From positions 436,501 to 500,500 of the forward strand of contig PQWQ01000010.1 of the NCBI GenBank assembly GCA_002943765.1: a stretch of 64,000 nt of DNA. The letters are read 5' to 3'. The notes below the pieces were generated by a model. That model saw only the letters and a list, made by a program, of their open reading frames with translations. It made no database searches and was not told where the DNA came from. Positions within the stretch are counted from its first letter, which is position 1, and each line of letters begins with the position of its first letter. This document shows positions 1 through 11,401 of the stretch, one piece after another. Source of the DNA: Psoroptes ovis (taxonomy: Eukaryota > Arthropoda > Arachnida > Sarcoptiformes > Psoroptidae). A program made the translations under genes and the position numbers.

Positions 1-7
1 TATTTAC

Positions 8-497
8 CTAAATTATTATTGCTCAAATTTAAACTCAATAAATCTGTTAAATTAATGAACAATTGATTTGGTATTGTTTCGATTTGATTATTCGATAAAT
101 TCAATACTAATAAAGTACGACATTTATCTAAATCGTTCGGTATTGATTTCAAACAATTATCACTTAAATCAAGCACAAATAATTCTTCGAATTTAAAAAG
201 CTCGGTCGGTATACCATTATTGTTGATGCGATTATGTCTTAATACTAATGACCGTAATGATTTCAATGATGACAATTCTCCATGCAATGTACATAAATTA
301 TTCTTATTAATTGATAGTGATTCAAGCTTATTCAACGTTGCCATTTCTTCTGGTATCCAATCAATTTGATTATTATCCAATTTTAACCACCGTAAACCGG
401 TCATATTGATCACTTCTTTAGGAAATTTTTCATCATGAAAATCATTCGAACTGAAATCAATGCCGCGTACAAACGGCAGAACACGTGTTGATGCCAT
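8..497 (-). CDS. FLII: Flightless-I, N-terminal leucine-rich repeats (partial, runs off window)
   Basis: The first 163 codons are present and all are leucine-rich repeats. The N-terminus reads MASTRVLPFVRGIDFSSNDF and later blocks such as LRWLKLDNNQ, LCTLHGELSS and PNQLFINLTDLL match animal Flightless-I closely. Family knowledge: Flightless-I joins an LRR domain to gelsolin repeats, remodels actin and acts as a nuclear-receptor coactivator. The gelsolin half lies outside the window. The first exon ends in a GTAAAT splice donor starting at base 7. The split codon would begin with G, which fits the Glu found at this place in other animals. The start is the first ATG, preceded by a T/A-rich leader, and there is no upstream in-frame coding signal. 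Confidence 0.9.
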
Positions 498-1183
498 TGT
501 TTTGTTTTTTTTTTTTTAAATTTATATTTTAGATGAACATAAAAACATTCACACAAAAACAAAAATATTTTTCAAATTCAATAAACGATGAAGAGGAGAA
601 TGGCCCCAACAATACGAAAATAAAATTTTTTCAACATCATTTCATTCTTAAAAAAAATCCTTGTATAAATAGCAGCAAATTGCATCAATAAACAAGCAAA
701 ATAACAAAATTTTTTTCTATTAAAAAAATTTGGCTCGATTTCTTTTCATTAAACAAAATTTTGTCATTTAATAATTACGATTTCAAAACAATTGTTTATG
801 ATCATCAGTTGTTTATCATCAAAACAAAACACCGAAAACATTTGACAACATCACTTGTTTTTCTCTTTTATTTTGTAATTCGAATGTTAACGTTTAAATT
901 TTTTTTTTTCGAGTGTAACTAATGCCCGTTCATACAGTACGGATGCTAAGTTGCATGGTAAACCCTATCAAGTTGAAATAGATTGATAGGTACAAATAGG
1001 CACCTTACAGCTGAGTGTATAAACGAGTGGCACACTACAGCCATCTAGTCACTGTTCACTAGCACTATACAACATGCAAAAAAAAATTCAAAAATGATTA
1101 ACTTGATTAATCAATTTTCTTGATTATTATTATTATTTTTTTAAACACACTATTCAATCTGATTAATCTAATTTCGACTATTT
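498..1183. other. Intergenic: upstream of FLII, downstream of C2CD5
   Basis: No coding signal was found. Most of it is A/T-rich, but about 910-1075 is clearly richer in G+C. That part carries an 8-bp inverted repeat (964-971 with 983-990), a small palindromic element around 1045-1062, and the decamer GCCATCTAGT at 1040-1049. It lies upstream of FLII, so a promoter or insulator role is possible but unproven. Confidence 0.5.
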
Positions 1184-4100
1184 CTATTTTTCACAATGAT
1201 AATTTGCTTGTACAACATCACCAGCAACATTGATTAAACACTGAGCCTAAAAATAGAAAAACAAAACAAATAAATAAATAAAATTGATCAAAATTATCTC
1301 CAATCTTGAAATACCTGATTTTTATGAGGATTAAATAATAACAATAGCTGTGTAACATGAAACGATGTCATAGCATTACCACTTAATGATGATACATGTG
1401 ATCGAACAATGGCAAATACTTCGGTCATAAAATTATGTACAAAACCGCTAAGACCACCATACTATGCATTAATCAATTAATAAATAAATCAATTTTTAAT
1501 AATTAAATCATCAAGATAATAAACCATTACTTACATCACGAATACTACTACTTTCACGTATGAAGAAAAAATCTAAATTTCCTAAATAATTACTTATTTG
1601 TGCTTTTGGTATATAGCTTAATGGTGTTAATTCAATGCCAAAATGTTCTTTTGGATTACTCTGTTTCGATTAGAATTAAAATAAATATTAAATCAGAGAA
1701 ATGATTATAACATAGATATGATTAATTACATGATAATGAATATTTTTTTGTTCACAATAATTTTGATTATTGTTGAAATGACTGAAATGATTATAACTAG
1801 TATTATTATTGATATTATCATTATGATAATTATTAAAATGTTCAATATTATCCATCATAAATATGAGATCATTATCGACATGTTCAGAATGAACTATTTT
1901 GGGAAAAAAATAAAATTAGATTTAAAATATTTAATTATCATAGAAAAATGTGAATGAAATAATATACCAGTAGTAGAACGTTGTCGTTGAATAACTTTGA
2001 TTGGTGGTGGTGGACCCATACCAATCGATGCACCGGTCACAGTGATTTGAATAATATCAGCTTCAGGTATATCGATACGAAATTTTAAATCAGTTAAACA
2101 ACAAGGTATCAGTGAACGAAATTTGATAAATAATGTTTGTATTATCCAATCAAATTGATGACCAAATTGTTTGATTGATTGTAATTTTGTTCGAAATACT
2201 TGTGCAAACATTTGAAGATTACAAACAAATTGTGATTCTTTCCCAGGTAAATATTCAGAATTACAGATATCAAAACCTTTAGGTATATCGGAATCGATCA
2301 TTAGCGAGATTATTTCAGCATCTTCAGTATCATCGACTTCGAGCAATACACATGTATCTTTGCCATCATTCAACGGGTTATCACCAGTATGATTATTATC
2401 TGTTGTTTGTTCATTCATATCATTCGTAATCGATATTGAATTCAAATCATCATTTAGTGATGAAACATTATCATTATGTACTGCTGCAGTTGTTGAATGT
2501 GATTGCACCACCGTACGCTTTGAATCATTCGTTTTCGAATAATGATTAGAATAATTGATATTATAAAGATTATATAATTTACGATTACGTGAAATACTAT
2601 CCGATATTAATGCTTGAATTTCATTCAATTTTGAACACCTGATGCCTTTACCTGATGATATTTTTGGTGGCGAAGGTGGATGTAGCGGGGTCAAATATGT
2701 TCCAGTACCAGTTGCAACAGCAACCAACATATTTTCACCGAATGATATTTGAATGGATATATTAAATAGGCAATTCATTCCTTTGATTTTTAATTTAGTC
2801 AATAATTGTCGATACAGTTCATATTCAAGGAATGGAAGACCATCGGATATTTCTTTAGCACATTGTTCACCTTTACATTCACGTTTAGGTCGGCAAACAC
2901 GTGCTTGTATCAATGTTCCATAGCCGATTGTTTGAACACAATCATATGGTTCTATGGTCATGAATAAAAAATCAGGTACTTTATATTTTTGACATATTGA
3001 ACACATCATTAAATTTGTTGGAAATGGTACTTGACAATCTTGATATGGTACATGACATATATGACAAGATGCTGCATTTGTTGTTGTTGATGATGATGAA
3101 GGTATTGTTGTTGTTGATGATGATGAAGGTATTGTTGTTGTTGTCGATGATTCATTGGTCATTGTATTCGTAGAATACGGGGCACTTGTTGCAGTAGTTG
3201 TATTAGAATTATTATAGCACTTGTACAATTGTTCTAAATCAGTTTCTGATGCTTTCAACAGAGCAGCCGTACCACAAGCTGATAAAATACAAATTTCATC
3301 ATTGATATAGGCTGTTTCAGTATATCCTAGAACAGCATTACAATTTAATGTTTTCTTATGTGATCGTACCTCTTTACGCAGCTCAGTCCACCATGCATCA
3401 CGTGTTTCAGGATCATCTGGATTATTTATTTGATCTAATAATTTTACTGAACGGGCCGATATTATTCCACCAATATTGGCGATTAAACCGGATGGAAATG
3501 TTTTCAATGTTAAAAATGGATATTCTAATAATTGTAATTTTTCTGGTGATAATTTCATTTTGTTTACGATTGTTGATGATTTATTATTAGTGTTATTAGC
3601 ACCATTAATCAATGGTGCATTGAATGATGATGTTGATGAATTATTATTGCCACCATTGCTGACATTGATGACACCGGTGGTCACTTCATTCGAAGTTTTT
3701 TTATCATCTTTGGTATGATTATTTATGAATTGATGATTTAAATCTGAATCAGATAATCTTCGTGATGAATTTTGTAGTAATGATGATGATTGCACTTGTG
3801 TTTGAGCATTTGTATCAGCAGTGAAAACATTATTGGAACCATTGTATAATTGAACAGTAGGTGATGCTGATTTACAAGTTAATTCTTCATTGATTATAGC
3901 TTCATTAGTTGCCAATGTTTGATTGTTGCTACCAATCGATACTAATTTAGATATGAGAACAGCTGTACCAATACCTCTGACCACAATACCAGATTCACCT
4001 TCTAAATCGAAATGTTGTTGATACCCGACGACAGCATTACCACCTAAATCTAATGCTTTAATACCGATTTTTCGCTGAACTTCACCAGAAATTTTAGAGA

Positions 4101-4753
4101 ACAATGTTTGTCTTGCTTCATTCGATGCACGTGGTGTACGTATTTTATCAATCCATTGATATTCAGGATCATGATTGACAACCAATTCTTCGACAAAACC
4201 AAGTATAGCTTCACAAACATAACCTTCAGGTATTTTTGGACTGTAAAAAAATTTAAAACCACAAGATGATTGACGATAACGATTAGCATCAGATATTAAT
4301 GCAACTTTGACAATACAATTAATTTCACCACGTATACCATGCATTGTATCATAAATCGGAAACCAACCCGATAACACATGTTTTGAATCTTTTTGTAGCA
4401 ATGGATTCAAATCAATATAAACTTTACCAATAGCATCGTTTGCTGAATATGTATCATAATCCATTATACGTATTTGCAGTGGTTCATCTTGCAGTTCTTC
4501 ATCATCAATTTCAAAACGAAACCACTCAGAATTCCAATATGGATTCAATGATCGTCGATATACTTCGGTTTTATAAGTGGTACTGCCCAGTTTCACCTTT
4601 AACCAAAGAAATTCAATTATTCATCACTTGAAAATACTCTAAAAACAACCAACCAAAACAAACCTCAACAAATGCATCCGAAGTATCACTTGATTTATCC
4701 ATCACTGGTAAATTACGACCAGCCAAAATTCGAACTTTGACTTTACCAGGCAT
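1184..4753 (-). CDS. C2CD5: C2 domain-containing protein 5 (CDP138) homologue
   Basis: Six exons: 4753-4664, 4596-1968, 1893-1730, 1660-1535, 1461-1315 and 1246-1184. All junctions are GT-AG and in phase, giving 1072 aa. The N-terminal C2 domain (residues 1 to about 110) contains SLNPYWNSEWFRFEIDDEEL and DYDTYSANDAIGKVYIDLNP. Later blocks RIRTP-RASNEAR, GNAVVGY, PETRDAWW, CHICHVPY and CLTDLKFRIDIPEADIIQIT follow the vertebrate protein in order, as do the C-terminal LTPLSYIPKA, NLDFFFIRE and AQCLINVAGD. Family knowledge: CDP138 is an Akt substrate that binds Ca2+ and phospholipid and promotes GLUT4-vesicle fusion. Between the conserved blocks there are Ser/Thr/Asn-rich inserts, including two copies of a PSSSSTTT stretch. 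A donor-like GTAAGC on this strand at 5171 may mark a 5'-UTR intron. Confidence 0.95.
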
Positions 4754-5612
4754 TGTTTACCTTTTTTTTATTGATGATGATTTGAACGATAAAATTAAGA
4801 AAATTATCTTGTCTTTTATTCAAATTTTAATGAATGAAAATTAAGATTTTCATCATATTTAAATTAATATTTTTCATTCATTCATTCATTCAAAACAATG
4901 GGGATTAATATTTCGCGAAACAAATTTTCAAATGAATCTCACTAATATATAATTGACTATTAAACTAATAAGACCATCATAATCATCATTATAAACAATA
5001 TTTGAAATATAAGAACTAAGTGATAAAACATGTGAATTACACACACACATACATACACACGCACTAATCACATTTTGTTGACAAACAAACAATCATAAAA
5101 ATAAAAGTAAATTCATATAAAATCAAAATTAAATAATGATTAATGAGAGAGAAATGAAAAAAAATGCTTACCCTAATCGTCACGTTTTTCAGTAAATGCG
5201 CAATAATTTGAAAATTTTTCGAAAAAAAAACGTGAAAATACGGTTTTCGAATGTTTTTGTTTACATTTTTTTTTGTTTGTTTGTCTGTTTTTCAGTGATG
5301 TTTATATGTATTTACAATTCAATTCAATTATTTATGTTCTCCAAAATTGATTTTTTTTTATTTTTCAACAAAATCAAACTCATTTCTCTTTCAAATCATT
5401 TATTTATTTTATTTAAAATATTCTCTTTTAAATTTTACAAACAAACAAAAAAAAACTAAGCTAAACAATTGAACACAAAAGAAACAAAAACAAAAAAAAT
5501 ATTGCGCCTTAAAATAGATTTTGATTGATTTCGGAGTAAAACTTTTAAAATTTTAAAATTTTGAATTTTTCAAGATTCTTAGTCATATTTACTTGTTGTT
5601 TACTTTTAAATT
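4754..5612. promoter_or_regulatory. Divergent intergenic region between C2CD5 and WIPI2
   Basis: Head-to-head promoter interval of about 860 bp. It holds A/T-rich sequence, a short CA/TA microsatellite near 5040-5062, and on the minus strand a GTAAGC donor at 5171 that could end a C2CD5 leader exon. No coding signal was found. Confidence 0.45.
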
Positions 5613-7094
5613 ATGAACGTTGTTGTTGGTGGTGGTGGTAACATCACCGGCACAGCTGTTGGTACTGGCAGCGGCGGTGATGATGATGATAATCATATTT
5701 TCATTAATTTTAATCATGACGCAACGTAAGTTGTTTTGTCATTAATATGGAATGATCGAGATTTTAATTCATTCTTCATTGAATAAATTAGTTCATTAGT
5801 TGTTGGTACACGTAATTATTTTCGTTTATATAATATTAAAGATTTACAAAATTTAGAATTATTATATGAAGATCCAAATACTCATTATACGATAATTGCC
5901 GAGCGTTTATTTTCATCATCATTATTAGCTATTGTTACATTGTTGGAACCAAGAAAACTGCGTGTATATCATTATAAAAAAAGCACTGAAATAGCAACAT
6001 TTTCATATAAGAATACAATTTTAAATGTAAAACTGAATCGTTTACGTTTGATTGTTTGTTTAGAAGATCAAATATTCATTTATAATATAACCGATTTACA
6101 ATATATACATTCAATACGACAAATTCAACGAAATCCGCATGGAATTGTTGCATTAGCACCTACAAATGATGAACATTGTTATTTAGCATATCCAGCAAAA
6201 CAAGATAAAGGTGAAGTGAATATATTTGATGCAAATAAATTGGAAAATAAACTCACCATTACGGCACATGATAATCCAATTGTTTCATTAATATTCGATT
6301 CGAAGGGTACTAAATTAGCTACCGCTTCTGATAAGGTATGTGATTTCAACGACAATAATTATCTCAATCGATTTTCAGTATAAAAATCATATTCTACCCA
6401 GGGTACAGTGATACGTGTTCATAACACAATAAACGGCGAATGTATTTATGAATTTCGACGTGGTTATGCACGTTGTGTGTCCATTTATTCATTATCATTC
6501 AGTCCTGATTCACAGTTTTTATGTGCATCAAGCAATACAGAAACGGTCCATATTTTTAAATTAAATGAATCGTAAGTAAAACAGAAAAAAGTCACATGCA
6601 AATATCACAATTATTCTTTCATTCAAAATAATAGTCAATCAAAAGATGAAAATCTAAGCGATATGGTTAAATCATGTGTGAAAAGATTTTGTCAAAAAGC
6701 CGGCTATTTTGATTCAGTTGCCGATATTATGAATCAATGGCGTTCATTTGCTACCGTAAAATTATCGTTAGTCTGTCCAGGTTCACGCACAATATGTGCC
6801 ATAACTTATTCGAATCAACAACAATGTTCGAATGTATTAGTAGCGACGACAGATGGTTATTTATATGTTTACGATTTGAATCTAAATGATGGCGGTGATT
6901 GTACATTGATACGACAACATAGATTAATTGATGATTCAATTGGTTGTGATGATAATAATCAACAACAACAGCAGCAACAACAACAACAGAAAAGATCATC
7001 ATCAATATCATCATTATCAGCTACAACGACTGCAGTTAATACATCGACAAATGTTCATAATATTTCACCATCGTCGTCATCATCACAATCTTGA
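5613..7094 (+). CDS. WIPI2: WIPI2/Atg18-family PROPPIN, autophagy PI3P effector
   Basis: Four exons: 5613-5725, 5792-6335, 6402-6571 and 6635-7094, all in phase, 428 aa. Family knowledge: the seven-bladed beta-propeller binds PI3P/PI(3,5)P2 through an FRRG motif and recruits the Atg16L conjugation machinery to the forming autophagosome. The FRRG motif is present (ECIYEFRRGYARCVSI) in exon 3. LFSSSLLAIV, PRKLRVYHYKKSTEI, NTILNVKLNR, GTKLATAS, SSNTETVHIFKL and the late TDGYLYVYDLN-GG-C-L-RQHRL block match WIPI2 better than WIPI1. The tail is a polyGln plus Ser/Thr stretch instead of the vertebrate C-terminus. The Gly/Asp-rich N-terminus precedes the conserved FNHDATS. Confidence 0.93.
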
Positions 7095-7335
7095 TCTATC
7101 TTGATGATGTGATTGTGTGAATATGCATTTTTGAAAAAATCAAAATTAATCTAAAAGCTGATCTAATAGTCTGTCATATGTTTCCAGCTGACTAAAATAC
7201 ATTCAGAAATATGATTATCAATAATCAAAAATATCTTCAATTGTTTTTTATGAAAACTTTTTTTTAATCTCAAAAATTAATTAAAACAATTTTGAAAACA
7301 TACACACACACATCAAATGGTGATCATTATCATCA

Positions 7336-9084
7336 TTAATAATTATCACTCATTGCTTTGAACAGCTGTTCAATTGTTGACCAATTATCTTGTCTTGACC
7401 ATTCGATTGCTTTTGTTACATTATTTGATTTGATTGCCATCAATAAATCGGGTAAAGCATCACGTAATGGTACAGTATCCATTGATGATAAATAAATTAA
7501 TAGATGAAAATCAGACATAGCTTGAATGAATTGTTCAGGTGTACGAAATTGTTTCATATAATTATGCAATGCTTGGAAATCTTGTAAATGTCCTTCAATC
7601 ATACGATTTTCGATTGGGAATGGTTTCATTCCCCGAATAGGATTGAATGTATATTTTTGTTCGATTGGTGCCGATACTGGTACATCGATCAATAAATATT
7701 CGATTGGTAATGGCCGTGCTATTTTGATCACTTCATTTCCATATTCATCTTTACCTTTGTAGAAAACATCTGGTACAAAAACATCTTTATTCGATTCACG
7801 TACATAAGCTAACATTGGTGAATTTGTTGGTAGTAGACAATCATCACGTACAAGAGCCATACATTGATTCGATACTTGATATGCTTCAGTATGTACTTGG
7901 TTATTCTTATCACCAGTAACACAAACAGTAACGAATTTCGATCCGAAATAACCACTTTTAGACAATGAACATGGATTTGGATGACAATTTTGAAAGAAAC
8001 CAGCCATTATACATTCTTGAGCTGATAAAAAATATGTATCAGAGCTTCGAATATATTTGACTGTTCCTTTTTCTTGCGGTATTAGATCGGTGAATATCCA
8101 GCCAATACGTTTATAACCTAATTTACTGGCGATCATATCAACACCAGAAAAATCTAAGCGATCCATATGAATTTTGATCGAATCACGTGTACTTTCTTGT
8201 AATGGTTCATAAATAGCGACCACAACTGCTCGTATACCAAGTGGAACATTTTTATGTGGTTCATAGTAGCCATATAGAAATCCTACACGTTGATTGCCAG
8301 TTGTACGCCAATAGTCAAGAAAATTTTCAATGATTGATGTATTTTCAAATGTAACATTATCTACGTGGCGATATGTTTGACTATTCAGCGTGATTGCACT
8401 TGGCTGACATTTAGTGCATATTCCTTCAGGCCAAGCAGGATGCCCCTTACAACCAGGCTTTATTTTGCAGCTTATATCTTCAAGTGAAATAAATTTACCT
8501 TTATCAGCACCACTTTTCAATTTACGCAGATATGAATGAAATGACATATGTTTTATATTATGTTCTTTCATATATGCTTCATCATATGGCTCAATCGGTG
8601 CACAATGAACACATTGAGCTTTTGGACCATGATGACATGAATTCGGGTCCATTTTCCTCTGAATCAAACCATCACATTTCATCAGTATTTGATCGACCAT
8701 TTCAATTTCACCAGATTCTTGCTTTGTCGAGAATATTTTACTAAATGCAGATGGATCATTACCATTGGCAATCGATTTATTGCTATCATCATTTGTTATT
8801 TTAAGATAAATTAAATCACCATGTTTCAAATTGAAATCTTTCAAAGATTTACGTTCATGCATCATAATCAAGTTATTGAATTGGGCATCTTTGAACAATT
8901 TAAAGCCAAATATATCATCAATGTTGTATGCATTTTGTGCTTTATAATATAAATCAGATGTAGTATCAAATTCATCACATTCGACACGTTTATTACCGTC
9001 AGGTGATTGTAATCGAATAATCTAAAGGAAAAATCAGATAATAATGATGAAATTTCATGGATTTATTGAAGATAAACTCACCAT
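7336..9084 (-). CDS. NPLOC4: NPL4, p97/VCP cofactor of the ubiquitin-proteasome system
   Basis: Two exons: 9084-9082 (only the ATG) and 9021-7336, 562 aa. The reading MIIRLQSPDGNKRVEC shows the ubiquitin-like UBXL domain. Next come the NPL4 zinc-finger segment (CHHGPKAQCVHC, then CKGHPAWPEGICTKCQPSAI) and the MPN-like domain (TGNQRVGFLYG, KRIGWIFTDLIPQEKGTV, DTYFLSAQECIMAGFFQN, GSKFVTVCVTGD). The C-terminal region PVEYLLIDVPVSAP and WSTIEQLFKAM follows. Family knowledge: with UFD1 it delivers ubiquitinated clients to p97 for ERAD and chromatin extraction. The C-terminal NZF finger of mammalian NPL4 is absent, since the stop follows the helical domain. The intron immediately after ATG is 60 nt. 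Confidence 0.95.
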
Positions 9085-9360
9085 TTTGTCGAATAAAATA
9101 CTAATTTAAATGCAAATTAATTCAAAAAAAAATATCAAATCATTGTCAGCTGGAATTGACAGAATTGAATTTTTTGATTTATTTGTGTAGAAATAGTTTA
9201 AATTATTGAGAAAATACTCTCATTTCAACTATATCTACCTCATGTCTGAAATATGAGTCAATGTTTTTGGATCATTTTCCATTTTTTTAAAGATTGTGAA
9301 ATTTCAATTTAATTACTTTTACTCCAAATTGCAATTATTATCCGTATTTATTCGAAAACA

Positions 9361-10572
9361 ATGTCAACATCATCATCATCTTCCATAGCTTCTATGTCAA
9401 CAGCAACAGCTGGAACCACAACCAATAATATGAATCGAATGGAACCGAATACAACAACCGAAACTTATCATTCTAGTCTTGGACAAGTCAACATAACATC
9501 ATTTGATTCAATGCAAGAAATAGCAATACATGATACAAATATTGGCCAACAGCATTCACAATTGTCTAGCAGTAATAGACACAATTCACTAAATCATTCA
9601 CATCATCATCATCGTCCTGCTACATTACCGCTGACACCACCACTATCTGGTGCTAGCGATATGATGCAATCTTCGGCAATAATAACAGCATCGAATACAT
9701 CATGTGGTGTTTCGAATCGTAATACACCGATGGATGCCTTCAAAGAATGGTCATTATCCACATATAAATGTACAAAACAATTAATCAATGAAAAACTTGG
9801 TAAATGCTCACGTACGGTTGATGCTGATCTGGAAATTGAAATAGAAAAATTACGAGAAACACAACATAAATATGAAAACATATTGAAACTGTCGAAAGAT
9901 ATGTCAAATCAATATCGAACAATAATTGCAACACAAAATTCAATGTATGAACATTTGAATGAATTAGCATTGCGCGAAACTAAATCACCTAGTGCATCAG
10001 TAATGAAAAATAATGATAATGAAAGACAATTTATTAATAATCTAAGCAATGATTTCAAACAAAATGCTGAAATGATGAAAAGCATCGCTAGAAATGGTGA
10101 AAAACTATTGATGGCATTAAGATTTTTCATTTCGAATTTAACAACATTAATTTATAAAACAATCGAAGATACAATCATCACGATACGTGCATTTGAATCG
10201 GCACGTTTAGAATATGATGCTGAACGTAATTGTTTGAATGGTTTACTTGGTGCATCATCATCATCATCGATGAATGTTGGACAATCCAGTAATACAACAA
10301 CAACAACAACGACGACCACCACCACAGCAACAGCAACAAATTTAAGTTCAGAAAAAATGAATCAAGTACGACAACGATATGAACGTTTGAAAGAAGATGT
10401 ATCGATTAAGATGAAATTTTTGGATGAAAATAAAGCCAAAGTGATGCACAAGCAATTAGTGCTATTTCATAATGCATTCGCTGCATTTGCTTCGGGTAAT
10501 GCACAAGCATTAGAATCAACATTGAAACAATTCAGTATTAGACAGCAGCCAAGTTCATTTCTTGAAAAATAA
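9361..10572 (+). CDS. ARFIP2: Arfaptin (AH/BAR domain, Arf/Arl/Rac-binding)
   Basis: Single-exon gene, 403 aa. The first ~125 residues are low-complexity Ser/Thr/Asn/His. From about residue 125 there is a complete arfaptin-homology BAR domain: FKEWSLSTYKCTKQLINEKLG, then ILKLSKDMSNQYRTIIATQ, ARNGEKLLMALRFFISNLTT, KTIEDTIITIRAFESARLEY and IKMKFLDENKAKVMHKQL. An inserted poly-Ser/Thr loop (about 295-325) interrupts two BAR helices where mammals have a short linker. Family knowledge: arfaptins dimerise into a curved scaffold at the trans-Golgi, bind Arl1/Arf GTPases and PI4P, and support dense-core granule biogenesis. The gene is head-to-head with NPL4, 276 bp apart. ARFIP1 versus ARFIP2 cannot be separated here. 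Confidence 0.93.
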   Translation: MSTSSSSSIASMSTATAGTTTNNMNRMEPNTTTETYHSSLGQVNITSFDSMQEIAIHDTNIGQQHSQLSSSNRHNSLNHSHHHHRPATLPLTPPLSGASDMMQSSAIITASNTSCGVSNRNTPMDAFKEWSLSTYKCTKQLINEKLGKCSRTVDADLEIEIEKLRETQHKYENILKLSKDMSNQYRTIIATQNSMYEHLNELALRETKSPSASVMKNNDNERQFINNLSNDFKQNAEMMKSIARNGEKLLMALRFFISNLTTLIYKTIEDTIITIRAFESARLEYDAERNCLNGLLGASSSSSMNVGQSSNTTTTTTTTTTTATATNLSSEKMNQVRQRYERLKEDVSIKMKFLDENKAKVMHKQLVLFHNAFAAFASGNAQALESTLKQFSIRQQPSSFLEK

Positions 10573-11401
10573 ATAATGTTCAAATAATTTCAAAATTTTT
10601 CACCTTTGAAATGTTTTGTTGATCGTTGATCAACTATATTTTAAATACTGGCCTATGATGAGTCAAGACCAAAACCACCTTAAAAAACTTAGTCAAAACG
10701 CATGTTTGTGATATGAATGAGTATTTGCGAATTAATCTAACCTTTGATCAATCACACACACACACACACTATTATCCCCCGGTATTAAATTAATGAAATT
10801 TGTACAACAACAACAACAAAAAAGGAAATTGTGGTCTATGACCCAGTCTATTGAAGAGAAATAATCTCAATTATTATTATTATTATATATGGTATTTATT
10901 ATAATCATAATTATTTAAATTAAAATAAATAAATTTTTGTCTATTCAAAATGGATCTTTTCAATTTCTAATCGTCTTTGATCACTGAAAATAAAGAAATC
11001 ATCATCCTTCATCATATATCATCGTTTTCCTATATATATTTCACGTTTGTATCCACAACAGTGACTCGTATATAATTGAATAATTTCAATGATGATATAT
11101 AAATCAATTTGAAACTATTGGTATAATTATAATGACATTATTATTATTATTATTATTATTATCATCGTTATTATTATTGTCGTTATTATTATTTAAAGAC
11201 GATTTCAAGATGATTCATGCGCATCTTATTTTTCCACATTCCATTCTTAATAATGAACCAATTATTTTTTTATTCCAAGAATTTTTCTTTTGAGTCAAAT
11301 TATATATTTCCTTTTGGTCATCATCGACATCATCATCATCAATATGTTATTATGATTTATCTGATTGATTTGATTTGAATGCAAATGATTTTTCAAAAAA
11401 A
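10573..11401. other. Intergenic between arfaptin and the AstC receptor
   Basis: About 830 bp with no coding signal. It contains a CA repeat at 10752-10769, an ATT trinucleotide repeat at 11136-11163 followed by interrupted ATT/ATC copies, and A/T-rich sequence that probably includes the arfaptin 3' UTR and receptor 5' UTR. Confidence 0.45.
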
